Shown here: in pieces, positions 1 to 5,891 of the stretch
How positions within the stretch are numbered: the stretch's first letter is position 1
Layout: every line of letters begins with the position of its first letter
From: CAVXAE01 sp044225565
GTDB lineage: Bacteria > Pseudomonadota > Gammaproteobacteria > Steroidobacterales > Steroidobacteraceae
Direction of reading: 5' to 3'
DNA length: 8,374 nucleotides
Assembly (NCBI GenBank): GCA_044225565.1
Contig: JBGAIL010000200.1
Span: 1 to 8,374, forward strand
Program-made: the position numbers and the translations under genes
The notes under the pieces: model-generated
Seen by the model: the letters and a program-made list of their open reading frames with translations, nothing else
What the model was told of the DNA's origin: nothing
Databases searched by the model: none

Positions 1-171
1 GAGCAGGCCGCGCGAGACTTCATCTACGGGAAGCTCGCGAAGCTCGGCGGCGACGGCGGCGTCATTGCCATCGACGGCCAGGGCCGCATCGCCATGGAAT
101 TCAACACCTCCGGCATGCTGCGCGCGGCGCGTGACTCTAGCGGGCTGCGGGTGGTGGCGATCGCGCGCTGA
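1..171 (+). CDS. C-terminal end of isoaspartyl peptidase / plant-type L-asparaginase (partial)
   Basis: The first 56 codons are open in frame 1 and end at TGA 169-171; the 5' part lies outside the window. The residues G-G-D-G-G-V-I-A-I-D, then a short turn, then A-M-E-F-N-T-S-G-M match the usual end of the beta subunit of Ntn-hydrolase asparaginases of the IaaA type, where the family reads GGxGGxIAID..G..A.PFNT.GM.R. These enzymes hydrolyse isoaspartyl dipeptides and, more weakly, L-asparagine. The precursor cleaves itself to expose a catalytic Thr, which is not in the visible part. Only the C-terminal tail can be judged, so the substrate is inferred from the family. The gene runs toward the Fic gene with a 120-bp gap and no clear terminator between them. 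Confidence 0.82.
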   Translation, partial: EQAARDFIYGKLAKLGGDGGVIAIDGQGRIAMEFNTSGMLRAARDSSGLRVVAIAR

Positions 172-248
172 AGCCCGATCGCTGCGGGACGCGCCGGCGT
201 ACGGATAGCGTGACGCGATAGCAACATCTTCGGCCGGCGCTCGCCGAC

Positions 249-299
249 GAGGTGATTCGCTGCCATAATCACCTCATTATTTGAGGTGATTATGGCAGC
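249..299. promoter_or_regulatory. 18-bp inverted repeat plus third half-site over the fic start
   Basis: Arms 259-276 and 282-299 are perfect reverse complements separated by the 5-nt spacer TTATT. The right arm contains the likely Shine-Dalgarno (GAGG, 283-286) and the ATG (292-294). The 9-mer GAGGTGATT occurs at 249-257 and 283-291, and its complement lies at 267-275, giving three copies in 43 bp. A -10-like CATAAT sits at 264-269 without an obvious -35. As DNA this is a strong candidate operator, perhaps for the winged-helix domain of the Fic protein itself. As RNA the 18-bp stem would bury the ribosome site, and the 249-257/267-275 pairing would release it. Which of these applies cannot be told from sequence. 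Confidence 0.7.
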
Positions 300-1449
300 C
301 AAAGGCCTCGGCACCTGGATCTGGAACTACGCCCGGTGGCCCGATTTCACCTGGAGCCGGGCGAAACTGGCCGCGCCACTGGCGGCTGCGCGCCGTGCCC
401 AAGGGGAGGTCGCCGGAATGGCGCGGCTCCTCGGCTCGGACGCGGATCTGAATGCGCAGCTGGAAGTGCTCGCTCAGGAAGGCGTCGCCACCAGCGCCAT
501 AGAAGGCGAGACATTCGATCCCAATGCCCTGCGCAGCTCGCTGGCCCGGAAACTGGGGCTATCGGCGGCTGGCCTCCCGATGCCGTCACGCTCTGTCGAT
601 GGATTGACCGACATGCTGCTCGATGCCACCACGCACTATGCCAAGCCATTGACGCTCAAACGCCTTTGCTCCTGGCAAGCCGCGCTTTTTCCGACCGGCC
701 GATCCGGCCTCCACCGGATCCGCGTCGGCAAGCTGCGGGGGAAGACCCCGATGCGGGTCGTTTCCGGACCCATCGGGCGCGAGCACGTCCACTACGAGGC
801 ACCACCCTGCGATCGATTGCCCGACGAGATGAAGGCCTTCCTGTCGTGGTTCAACTCACCGCACCGGGATCTCGACGGATTGCTGCGGGCAGGACTGGCT
901 CATGGCTGGTTCGAGCTCATTCATCCGTTCGAAGACGGAAACGGCCGGGTGGGGCGTGCTTTGCTCGACCGTGCGCTGGCGCAGGACGAGCAGCGAGCGG
1001 TGCGCCTGTACAGCATGTCGGCGAGACTCATGGCCGTGCGCAATGATTACTACCGTGCCCTCGAGCAATTATCCCGAGGCAGCCTCGACGTCACGGACTG
1101 GCTGCGCTGGTTTCTCGTGCAGGTGGAAGCCGCCGCCCGGACTTCGGAGGGGACCGTCAGGCACGTACTGCGCAAGGCGGGCTTCTGGATGCAACATGCC
1201 CAGGGCACGTTCAATGCACGGCAACGCAAGGCGCTCAATGCCATGTTCGATGCCGGCCCGGCAGGTTTCATCGGCGGCATGACGAATCGGAAGTATGCGC
1301 ATCTGAACCATACGAGTCCGGCGACCGCGCAACGCGATCTCGCGCAGCTCGTCGCGAATGGATGCCTGACGCTGACGGGCGCGGGGCGCAGTGCTCGCTA
1401 CGTGCTGCCCGAAGAAACAGTCGCAGTCGATAGTCCTAGAGCTCGATGA
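292..1449 (+). CDS. Fic family protein (DUF4172-Fic-winged helix), predicted AMPylase
   Basis: Fic enzymes usually transfer AMP from ATP to a hydroxyl side chain of a target protein. The 385-residue product has an N-terminal DUF4172-like region (about 7-80, beginning TWIWNYARWPDFTW). The inhibitory helix motif T67-S-A-I-E71-G72 fits the (S/T)xxxE(G/N) pattern that blocks ATP in the resting state. The full Fic catalytic motif HPFEDGNGRVGR is at 211-222, with His211 as catalytic base. A winged-helix-like C-terminal part lies at about 308-372 (NRKYAHLNHTS... TAQRDLAQLV... GRSARY). No key residue is missing, so the enzyme should be active and self-inhibited. ATG 292 is preferred over GTG 286 because GAGG at 283-286 gives 5-nt spacing. 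The start lies in a large inverted repeat, which suggests autoregulation. No antitoxin gene is adjacent. The target protein is unknown. Confidence 0.92.
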   Translation: MAAKGLGTWIWNYARWPDFTWSRAKLAAPLAAARRAQGEVAGMARLLGSDADLNAQLEVLAQEGVATSAIEGETFDPNALRSSLARKLGLSAAGLPMPSRSVDGLTDMLLDATTHYAKPLTLKRLCSWQAALFPTGRSGLHRIRVGKLRGKTPMRVVSGPIGREHVHYEAPPCDRLPDEMKAFLSWFNSPHRDLDGLLRAGLAHGWFELIHPFEDGNGRVGRALLDRALAQDEQRAVRLYSMSARLMAVRNDYYRALEQLSRGSLDVTDWLRWFLVQVEAAARTSEGTVRHVLRKAGFWMQHAQGTFNARQRKALNAMFDAGPAGFIGGMTNRKYAHLNHTSPATAQRDLAQLVANGCLTLTGAGRSARYVLPEETVAVDSPRAR

Positions 1450-1552
1450 GAAGCTGCCGGCAGGCCGCCATGGCCATGTCTTCGACGGAAGACTCGTAGG
1501 CTTTGCGCAGCGCGTCCTCCCGCGAAAGGGTCGGTAGTGGGCCTCGCCTCAC
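1436..1552 (-). CDS. possible 38-aa small protein coupled to the ABC gene
   Basis: Below the ABC transporter stop, the minus strand has an open frame from GTG 1552-1550 to TAG 1438-1436. Its GTG overlaps the ABC TGA (1551-1549) as GTGA, a common arrangement for translational coupling. The product starts VRRGPLPTLSREDALRKAYE and ends MAACRQLLIEL. It has a plausible amphipathic, partly acidic helix, and roughly three quarters of its codons end in G or C, like real genes here. It overlaps the Fic 3' end by 14 bp in convergent orientation. No separate strong Shine-Dalgarno is visible; AGG abuts the GTG. It may be a true small protein or the relic tail of a longer gene. I recognise no family. Confidence 0.4.
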   Translation of the reverse strand: MRRGPLPTLSREDALRKAYESSVEDMAMAACRQLLIEL

Positions 1553-3423
1553 CCTGCGCCGCCACCCGCCGCGCGCTCCTCCTCGCCCTCCTCCTCTTCA
1601 TCGCCGAGGAACCCACCACTCTGATGCGCCCACAGCCGCGCATAGATGCCCCCGTGCGCGAGCAGGCTCTTGTGGTCGCCTTCTTCCACGATGCGGCCGT
1701 GATCCATGACGATCAGGCGATCCATCGCCGCGATGGTGGAAAGCCGGTGCGCGATGGCCACCACCGTCTTGCCTTCCATCAGGCGATAGAGGCTCTGCTG
1801 GATCGCCACTTCCACCTCGCTGTCAAGCGCGCTGGTCGCCTCGTCCAGCAGCAGGATGGGGGCATCCTTCAGCATCACGCGCGCAATGGCGATGCGCTGG
1901 CGCTGGCCGCCGGAAAGCTTCACGCCGCGCTCGCCGACGTGTGCGTCGTATCCGCGGCGGCCCTTCGGATCGACGAGCGTCGCGATGAACTCGGAAGCCT
2001 CCGCCCGCTGCGCCGCGCGCACCATCTGCTCGTCGCTGGCCTCCGGCCTTCCATAAACGATGTTGTCCCGCACAGAGCGGTGCAACAGCGAAGTATCCTG
2101 CGTCACCATGCCGATCTGCGCGCGCAGACTCTCCTGCGTGCAGAGCGCGATGTCCTGCCCGTCGATCAGGATGCGCCCGCCGGACAGGTCGTAGAACCGC
2201 AGCAGCAGATTGACGATGGTGCTCTTGCCCGCGCCCGAGCGCCCCACCAGCCCGATCTTCTCGCCCGGCCGGATGCGCAACGAGAAATCCTCGATCACCT
2301 GACGGCCCGCGGCGCCGTAGGCAAAGCTCACTTTCTCGAACCGCACCTCGCCCCGAGTGACCTGCAGCGGCGCGGCATCCGGGCGGTCCACCACCGTGCG
2401 CTGGCGGGACAGCGTGCCGATGCCGTCCTGCACCGTGCCCACCTGCTCGAACAGGCTGGCCAGCTCCCACATGATCCAGTGTGAGATGCCGTTGAGCCGC
2501 AGCGCCATGGCAGTGGATGCGGCGACCGCTCCGACGCCCACCTGGCCCTGGCTCCACGCCCACAACGCGATGCCGACCGTGCTGGTGATCAGGATGACGG
2601 ACAGCACCTGGTTGCAGATCTCGAACGCGCTCACCAGGCGCATCTGGCGATGCACGGTGCCGAGGAAGTCCTGCATCGCCGAGCGGGCGTAGTCCGCTTC
2701 ACGGTTGGAGTGCGAGAAGAGCTTCACGGTGGCGATGTTCGTGTAGGCATCCGTGATGCGACCCGTCATCAGCGAGCGCGCGTCCGCCTGCTGTTTGCCC
2801 GTCTGGCCGAGCCGCGGAACGAAGTAGCGCATCGAGATTCCGTACAACACGGCCCACGCGGCGAAAGGCACCAGCAGCCAGAGATCGAACCCGCCGAGTA
2901 CCGCCGTCATCGTCACGAAATAGATGACGACGTAGACCAGGATGTCCGCGATGATCATGCAGAAATCGCGCACCGCGAGCGCGGACTGCATGACCTTGGT
3001 GGCGATGCGGCCGGCGAACTCGTCCTGGTAGAAGCTCATGCTCTGGTCGAGCATCAGGCGATGGAAGTTCCAGCGCAGCCGCATGGGGAAATTGCCCGCG
3101 AGCGCCTGGTGCTTGTACAGCGTCTGGAAACCTGCCACGAAGATGCTCGCCGCCAGAGCGCCGCAGAGCAGCAGCAGCGTGCCGCGGGCCTGCGTGAACC
3201 ACTGCGTGACCGAGACCGCCGCGAGCGAATCGACGATGTGACCCATCATCGCGAAAAGCAACGCCTCGAACGCGCCGATGACGGCCGTGAGCAGCGTCAT
3301 GGCGACGATGTAGCCGCGTAACCCACGCGTGCATGCCCACACGAACGCCATGAAATCCTTGGGAGGCGTGAGCGGAGCGGCATCCGGATACGGATGCACC
3401 AGCTTTTCGAACCAGCGGAACAT
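1549..3423 (-). CDS. ABC transporter, fused permease/ATP-binding (MsbA/MdlB-like half-exporter)
   Basis: This 624-residue inner-membrane half-transporter probably works as a homodimer to export an unknown substrate using ATP. The transmembrane domain spans about 38-325, with hydrophobic segments near 38-62, 82-105, 155-178, 180-200 and 270-292. The nucleotide-binding domain (about 358-600) is complete: Walker A GRSGAGKS 394-401, Q-loop Gln442, signature LSGGQ 503-507, Walker B ILLLDE 523-528, D-loop SALD 531-534 and H-loop His559. It ends in an acidic tail (residues 609-617) and a short Gly-Ala stretch. ATG 3423 (MFRWFEKLVHPYPD) fits the family N-terminus. The open frame runs on to 3711, but that part overlaps the divergent methyltransferase gene and is not protein-like. 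No good Shine-Dalgarno precedes the start; a TATCAT at 3436-3431 could even give a leaderless mRNA. The substrate cannot be named; multidrug or lipid export are family options. Confidence 0.92.
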   Translation of the reverse strand: MFRWFEKLVHPYPDAAPLTPPKDFMAFVWACTRGLRGYIVAMTLLTAVIGAFEALLFAMMGHIVDSLAAVSVTQWFTQARGTLLLLCGALAASIFVAGFQTLYKHQALAGNFPMRLRWNFHRLMLDQSMSFYQDEFAGRIATKVMQSALAVRDFCMIIADILVYVVIYFVTMTAVLGGFDLWLLVPFAAWAVLYGISMRYFVPRLGQTGKQQADARSLMTGRITDAYTNIATVKLFSHSNREADYARSAMQDFLGTVHRQMRLVSAFEICNQVLSVILITSTVGIALWAWSQGQVGVGAVAASTAMALRLNGISHWIMWELASLFEQVGTVQDGIGTLSRQRTVVDRPDAAPLQVTRGEVRFEKVSFAYGAAGRQVIEDFSLRIRPGEKIGLVGRSGAGKSTIVNLLLRFYDLSGGRILIDGQDIALCTQESLRAQIGMVTQDTSLLHRSVRDNIVYGRPEASDEQMVRAAQRAEASEFIATLVDPKGRRGYDAHVGERGVKLSGGQRQRIAIARVMLKDAPILLLDEATSALDSEVEVAIQQSLYRLMEGKTVVAIAHRLSTIAAMDRLIVMDHGRIVEEGDHKSLLAHGGIYARLWAHQSGGFLGDEEEEGEEERAAGGGAG

Positions 3424-3519
3424 GGCGTGAATGATACCGGGTCTGCGCCCATCCCCGGCGCCATGTGACTTTGCTAAAGTGGCGCGCGCCACCGCCCCGG
3501 AGCTCGCAGGAGAGATCCC
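3424..3519. promoter_or_regulatory. divergent promoter region with 14-bp palindrome
   Basis: This 96-bp gap separates the divergent ABC and methyltransferase genes, so it should hold both promoters. It contains the perfect palindrome GTGGCGCGCGCCAC at 3479-3492. A weak -10-like TAAAGT (3475-3480, plus) overlaps its left edge, and TATCAT (3436-3431, minus) faces the ABC gene. No convincing -35 was found for either. The Shine-Dalgarno AGGAGA at 3508-3513 lies 6 nt before the methyltransferase ATG. The palindrome could be an operator, but GC-rich self-complementary runs also arise by chance in such DNA. Confidence 0.4.
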
Positions 3520-4437
3520 ATGAGAAAGTTTCTGATCCTTGCCGCTGCCACGTTCGCACTCGCCTCTTGTGCAAAGCAGGCCCCGCCGCCCCCGGAGGCG
3601 AAGCCAAGCGACACGCCCACGGCCGCAACGCAGCCGACGCCGAGCGAGCGCCTCGACGCCGTGCTCGCAGCGCAGTCCGATGAGACCAAGGCGCGCTATG
3701 CGCAGCGCCACCCGAAGGAAACGCTGGAGTTCTTCGGCATCGAGCCCGGCATGACGGTGGTCGATACCCTGCCCGGGGACGTGTGGTACACGGGCATGCT
3801 GCTCGACTACCTGGGCCCGAGCGGCAAGGTGATCGGCGCGGACTACTCGCCGAAGATGTGGACGCTGTTCGGGGATTACTCACCCGATCCCAAGGAGAAG
3901 GCGAACTGGACCACCGATTTCGTGGCGAAGATGCAACCCCAGCGCGGGCCGGAAGATGCCGCCATCGCCGCAGTGCAATACGGCGCCGTTCCGGACGACA
4001 TGGCCGGCACCGCGGATGCCGTGCTGCTCATGCGCGCCATCCATCACCTCATGCGCCTGGAGGGCAAGGGCGGCTACATGACGCAGGCGCTCGCGGACAT
4101 GAACAAGCTGCTGAAGCCCGGCGGAATCGTCGGCGTGGAAGCGCACCGCGCGCCCGAAGGCAGCTCGGACAAGTGGGCCGCCGGTGAGGCGGGCTACGTG
4201 AAGCAGTCCGCGGTGATCGCAGCCTTCCAGAAGGCGGGCTTCGAGTTCGTGGGCTCGAGCGAGATCAACGCCAATCCGAAGGACCAGCCGACCGAGAAGG
4301 ACTTCGTGTGGCGCCTGCCGCCCACGCTCGCCACCAGCGAGAAGGACCCGGAGCTGAAGGCGAAGATGGAGGCGATCGGCGAATCCGACCGCATGACGCT
4401 CAAGTTCCGCAAGCCGGCCGCAACAGCAGCGTCCTAG
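3520..4437 (+). CDS. predicted secreted lipoprotein, class I SAM methyltransferase-like (COG4798 type)
   Basis: The 305-residue product begins with a lipoprotein signal (MRKFLILAAATFALASC, lipobox L14-A-S-C17). It should therefore be exported and lipid-anchored, which is unusual for a methyltransferase. A Pro/Ala/Thr-rich linker (18-42) leads to a Rossmann-like fold. The GMTVVDTLPGD stretch (77-87) sits where the SAM-binding glycine loop belongs, followed by GKVIGADYSPKMW (102-114), DAVLLMRAIHHL (166-177), LKPGGIVGVEAHR (198-210) and the family ending DRMTLKFRKP. Relatives as I recall them read PGGGWYT where this protein has PGDVWYT (85-91), so the loop is weakened. SAM is not expected in the periplasm, so the catalytic role is uncertain. 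Shine-Dalgarno AGGAGA lies 6 nt before ATG 3520. The gene is divergent from the ABC exporter and ends at a hairpin. Family call fairly sure; function unknown. Confidence 0.85.
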   Translation: MRKFLILAAATFALASCAKQAPPPPEAKPSDTPTAATQPTPSERLDAVLAAQSDETKARYAQRHPKETLEFFGIEPGMTVVDTLPGDVWYTGMLLDYLGPSGKVIGADYSPKMWTLFGDYSPDPKEKANWTTDFVAKMQPQRGPEDAAIAAVQYGAVPDDMAGTADAVLLMRAIHHLMRLEGKGGYMTQALADMNKLLKPGGIVGVEAHRAPEGSSDKWAAGEAGYVKQSAVIAAFQKAGFEFVGSSEINANPKDQPTEKDFVWRLPPTLATSEKDPELKAKMEAIGESDRMTLKFRKPAATAAS

Positions 4438-4444
4438 ACAGGTG

Positions 4445-4473
4445 AGCGGGCGCGGTCGGTCGCCGCGCCCGCT
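4445..4473. terminator. GC-rich hairpin between convergent genes
   Basis: Arms 4445-4455 (AGCGGGCGCGG) and 4463-4473 are perfect 11-bp reverse complements with a 7-nt loop. It sits 8 bp after the methyltransferase stop and directly beyond the stop of the convergent lipoprotein operon, so it may end transcription from both sides. The T-run after it on the plus strand is very short and broken (TTCT), and there is none on the minus strand, so it is not a textbook intrinsic terminator. Confidence 0.6.
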
Positions 4474-4474
4474 T

Positions 4475-5158
4475 CTATGAGGCTTGGGGCCTGAACAGCA
4501 GGATCTTGCGAACCTGCCAGGGACCCGCATCGTCGGGAGGGGCGAGGTACAGCGCGAGTCCCGAAGGATAGAAGGCGGCATCCAGGCGATCGTCGCCCGG
4601 GCTGTCCGCCGCATAGAGCATTCCGGGCGCTCGCTCGCCGGGCGGGCCATAAGCAGCGAGCACCGCATCCCGATCCGAGCCCAGTCGGATGCCGCGATCC
4701 GTCGCGCCGCCGAAAACGGGATCCGCAGGATCGTCGGTGGTCAGGGCGAGGCTGGCCAGAGGCGCCTCCCCGCACGGCGCATGGCTGGAGAAGAAGGCGT
4801 CCGGATCCGGGATTCTCCCGATCTGCTCCACGACCCGGCCTGCCGCCTGGAGCGAGCGCAGGCAGCCGTCCCGGAGCGGAAAGAGCAGGACGAGCTGGCC
4901 TCCGCGATAACGCAGCTCGACCCAGTAGTCGTCGGTGACGATGGCGGCCGGTGCGCCGACACCGAAGCGCCGTGTCACCGAGCGCAGCGGATCGCCGATT
5001 CGCAGCTCGCCCAGGCCCACCCCGGCCACCACCTGAGCCGACTCGAGCGGGTCGAGCGCCTTGCTGGATCCACCACCGGAGGAACACCCGCCGAACACCA
5101 TTGCGAGCAGCGCGATACCCCAGGCGAGCGACGACGGACGCGGCAACGAGGACATCAT
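4475..5158 (-). CDS. predicted lipoprotein with duplicated motif, function unknown
   Basis: The 227-residue product has a lipoprotein-type signal with Cys25 (LLAMVFGGCSS; Phe at -3 is not ideal), followed by a Gly/Ser linker. The mature part shows two related halves: LRIGDPLRSVTRRFG (52-66), then WVELRYRGGQLVLLF (79-93), and later IRLGSDRDAVLAAYG (157-171), then RLDAAFYPSGLALYL (191-205). Each half therefore carries an LG-x5-V-x3-(F/Y)G turn followed by an extended (Y/F)xxGxLxLxF-like strand. Cys99 and Cys129 could form a disulfide. ATG 5158 is chosen because it overlaps the previous stop as ATGA and has GGAAGA 6 nt upstream; longer starts to 5203 would lengthen the overlap and weaken the signal peptide. 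It is the last gene of the minus-strand cluster. I recognise no characterised family. It is likely anchored in the inner or outer membrane facing the periplasm. Confidence 0.75.
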   Translation of the reverse strand: MMSSLPRPSSLAWGIALLAMVFGGCSSGGGSSKALDPLESAQVVAGVGLGELRIGDPLRSVTRRFGVGAPAAIVTDDYWVELRYRGGQLVLLFPLRDGCLRSLQAAGRVVEQIGRIPDPDAFFSSHAPCGEAPLASLALTTDDPADPVFGGATDRGIRLGSDRDAVLAAYGPPGERAPGMLYAADSPGDDRLDAAFYPSGLALYLAPPDDAGPWQVRKILLFRPQAS

Positions 5159-5610
5159 GGCGACTCTTCCCGCGCTTCGCCTTCTGACGCTTCGGGCACC
5201 CACCGGCCCGCGCGACAGGCGGCCTGCGCCATCTCCGGCGTAAACATCTTCAGGCCGCCCGCATCGGCGTAATAGTAAGTGCGCCGGGCTGCGACCACAG
5301 GGCGCGCAGAAGACGCCGGCGCCGACGCCCAGTCACATCGCCCCAGCCTTCTCTCGGCTGGGCACTGATCGACGAGCACGCCACCCACGCTCTTGCATTC
5401 ATCGAGCGCATGGAGCCGCGCGTCACCTGGAAGCGGAGGTCCCTGCTCCAGGCAATACTGAACCGAGCCGTCGTGAACCAGGCAACCGACCACATCCTCG
5501 CGCTTGCCGCAGGCGCAGAGCGTGATGCCGCAAACCGATGCGGCCATCGTGAGTCGCCAAGAGGGAAAGACGCGGGTGTCAGGCACCAGGGCGAACAGGC
5601 GCTGCCGCAT
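5155..5610 (-). CDS. Cys-rich predicted lipoprotein, function unknown
   Basis: From ATG 5610 the product has 151 residues. It has a long basic n-region, a short hydrophobic stretch and LCAC with Cys34 as the likely lipidated residue. The mature part has six more cysteines (43, 53, 72, 83, 92, 132), enough for three disulfides in the periplasm. Local motifs include ECKSVGGVLVDQC, LGRCDW and TYYYADAGG. ATG 5610 overlaps the YciI gene by 32 bp but supplies the Arg residues a signal needs and has GGTGGG 5 nt upstream. ATG 5547 would avoid the overlap but leave only 13 residues of uncharged signal; GTG 5643 is also possible. The stop overlaps the next start as ATGA, so the two lipoproteins are probably translated together and may act together. 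No function is recognised. Confidence 0.65.
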   Translation of the reverse strand: MRQRLFALVPDTRVFPSWRLTMAASVCGITLCACGKREDVVGCLVHDGSVQYCLEQGPPLPGDARLHALDECKSVGGVLVDQCPAERRLGRCDWASAPASSARPVVAARRTYYYADAGGLKMFTPEMAQAACRAGRWVPEASEGEAREESP

Positions 5611-5884
5611 CCGCGCCCACCACAGTGGTCCACTTACGCACACGCCAGCTCTTCACGAGCCCGTTCCGCACGTAAGGATCCGCGGCGGCGAATTGCTCCG
5701 CCGCCGCGGCCGTCTCGCTCCGGAAGAGGATCGCCGCGCCGTCCGCCGGATCGGCGAAAGCACCGCCCAGCACCATCTCGCCGCGCTCGCTGGACTCCCA
5801 CGCGAGCTTCAGATGCTCGTTGCGGAACGGCCCGCGGCGCTCCAGGTAATCCGGCACGAACTCGTAGAGCAGGAGGAAATGCAT
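5579..5884 (-). CDS. YciI-like protein
   Basis: The 101-residue product looks like a compact YciI-type ferredoxin-like alpha/beta protein: opening strand MHFLLLYEFVPDYLERR, then RNEHLKLAW with conserved His24, GEMVLGGAFADP (35-46), a G-A-A-I-L-F strand (49-54), and the family end ADPYVRNGLVKSWRVRKW. YciI proteins are small cytosolic proteins with a conserved His and acidic residue that suggest a catalytic or ligand-binding role; some are linked to dehalogenation or fused to other enzymes, but most have no known reaction. Asp45 may be the acidic partner, though I cannot confirm the alignment. ATG 5884 starts 7 bp after the stop of the CsgG-like gene and no strong Shine-Dalgarno is visible, which suggests coupled translation. 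The gene continues the minus-strand operon. Confidence 0.85.
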   Translation of the reverse strand: MHFLLLYEFVPDYLERRGPFRNEHLKLAWESSERGEMVLGGAFADPADGAAILFRSETAAAAEQFAAADPYVRNGLVKSWRVRKWTTVVGADAAAPVRPGA

Positions 5885-5891
5885 GGGGCGC

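Noticed and set aside
172..248. Terminator or small gene between the asparaginase end and fic
   Set aside because: No clear stem with a T-run, and no open frame with a ribosome site, was seen.
24..314. Minus-strand open frame across the asparaginase end and the inverted repeat
   Set aside because: Low-complexity Pro/Ala/Ser/Arg product, antisense to a recognised coding end.
1537..2484. Long plus-strand open frame (315 codons) opposite the ABC ATPase domain
   Set aside because: It is antisense to a domain with all ABC motifs intact; its His/Arg/Asp-rich product is typical of a high-GC shadow frame.
3424..3711. N-terminal extension of the ABC gene
   Set aside because: It overlaps the divergent methyltransferase gene and its signal peptide, and its product is Arg/Gly-rich with no family similarity.
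3880..4668. Minus-strand open frame of 262 codons opposite the methyltransferase gene
   Set aside because: It is antisense to a well-supported gene, crosses the terminator hairpin, and its product is Arg-rich without motifs.
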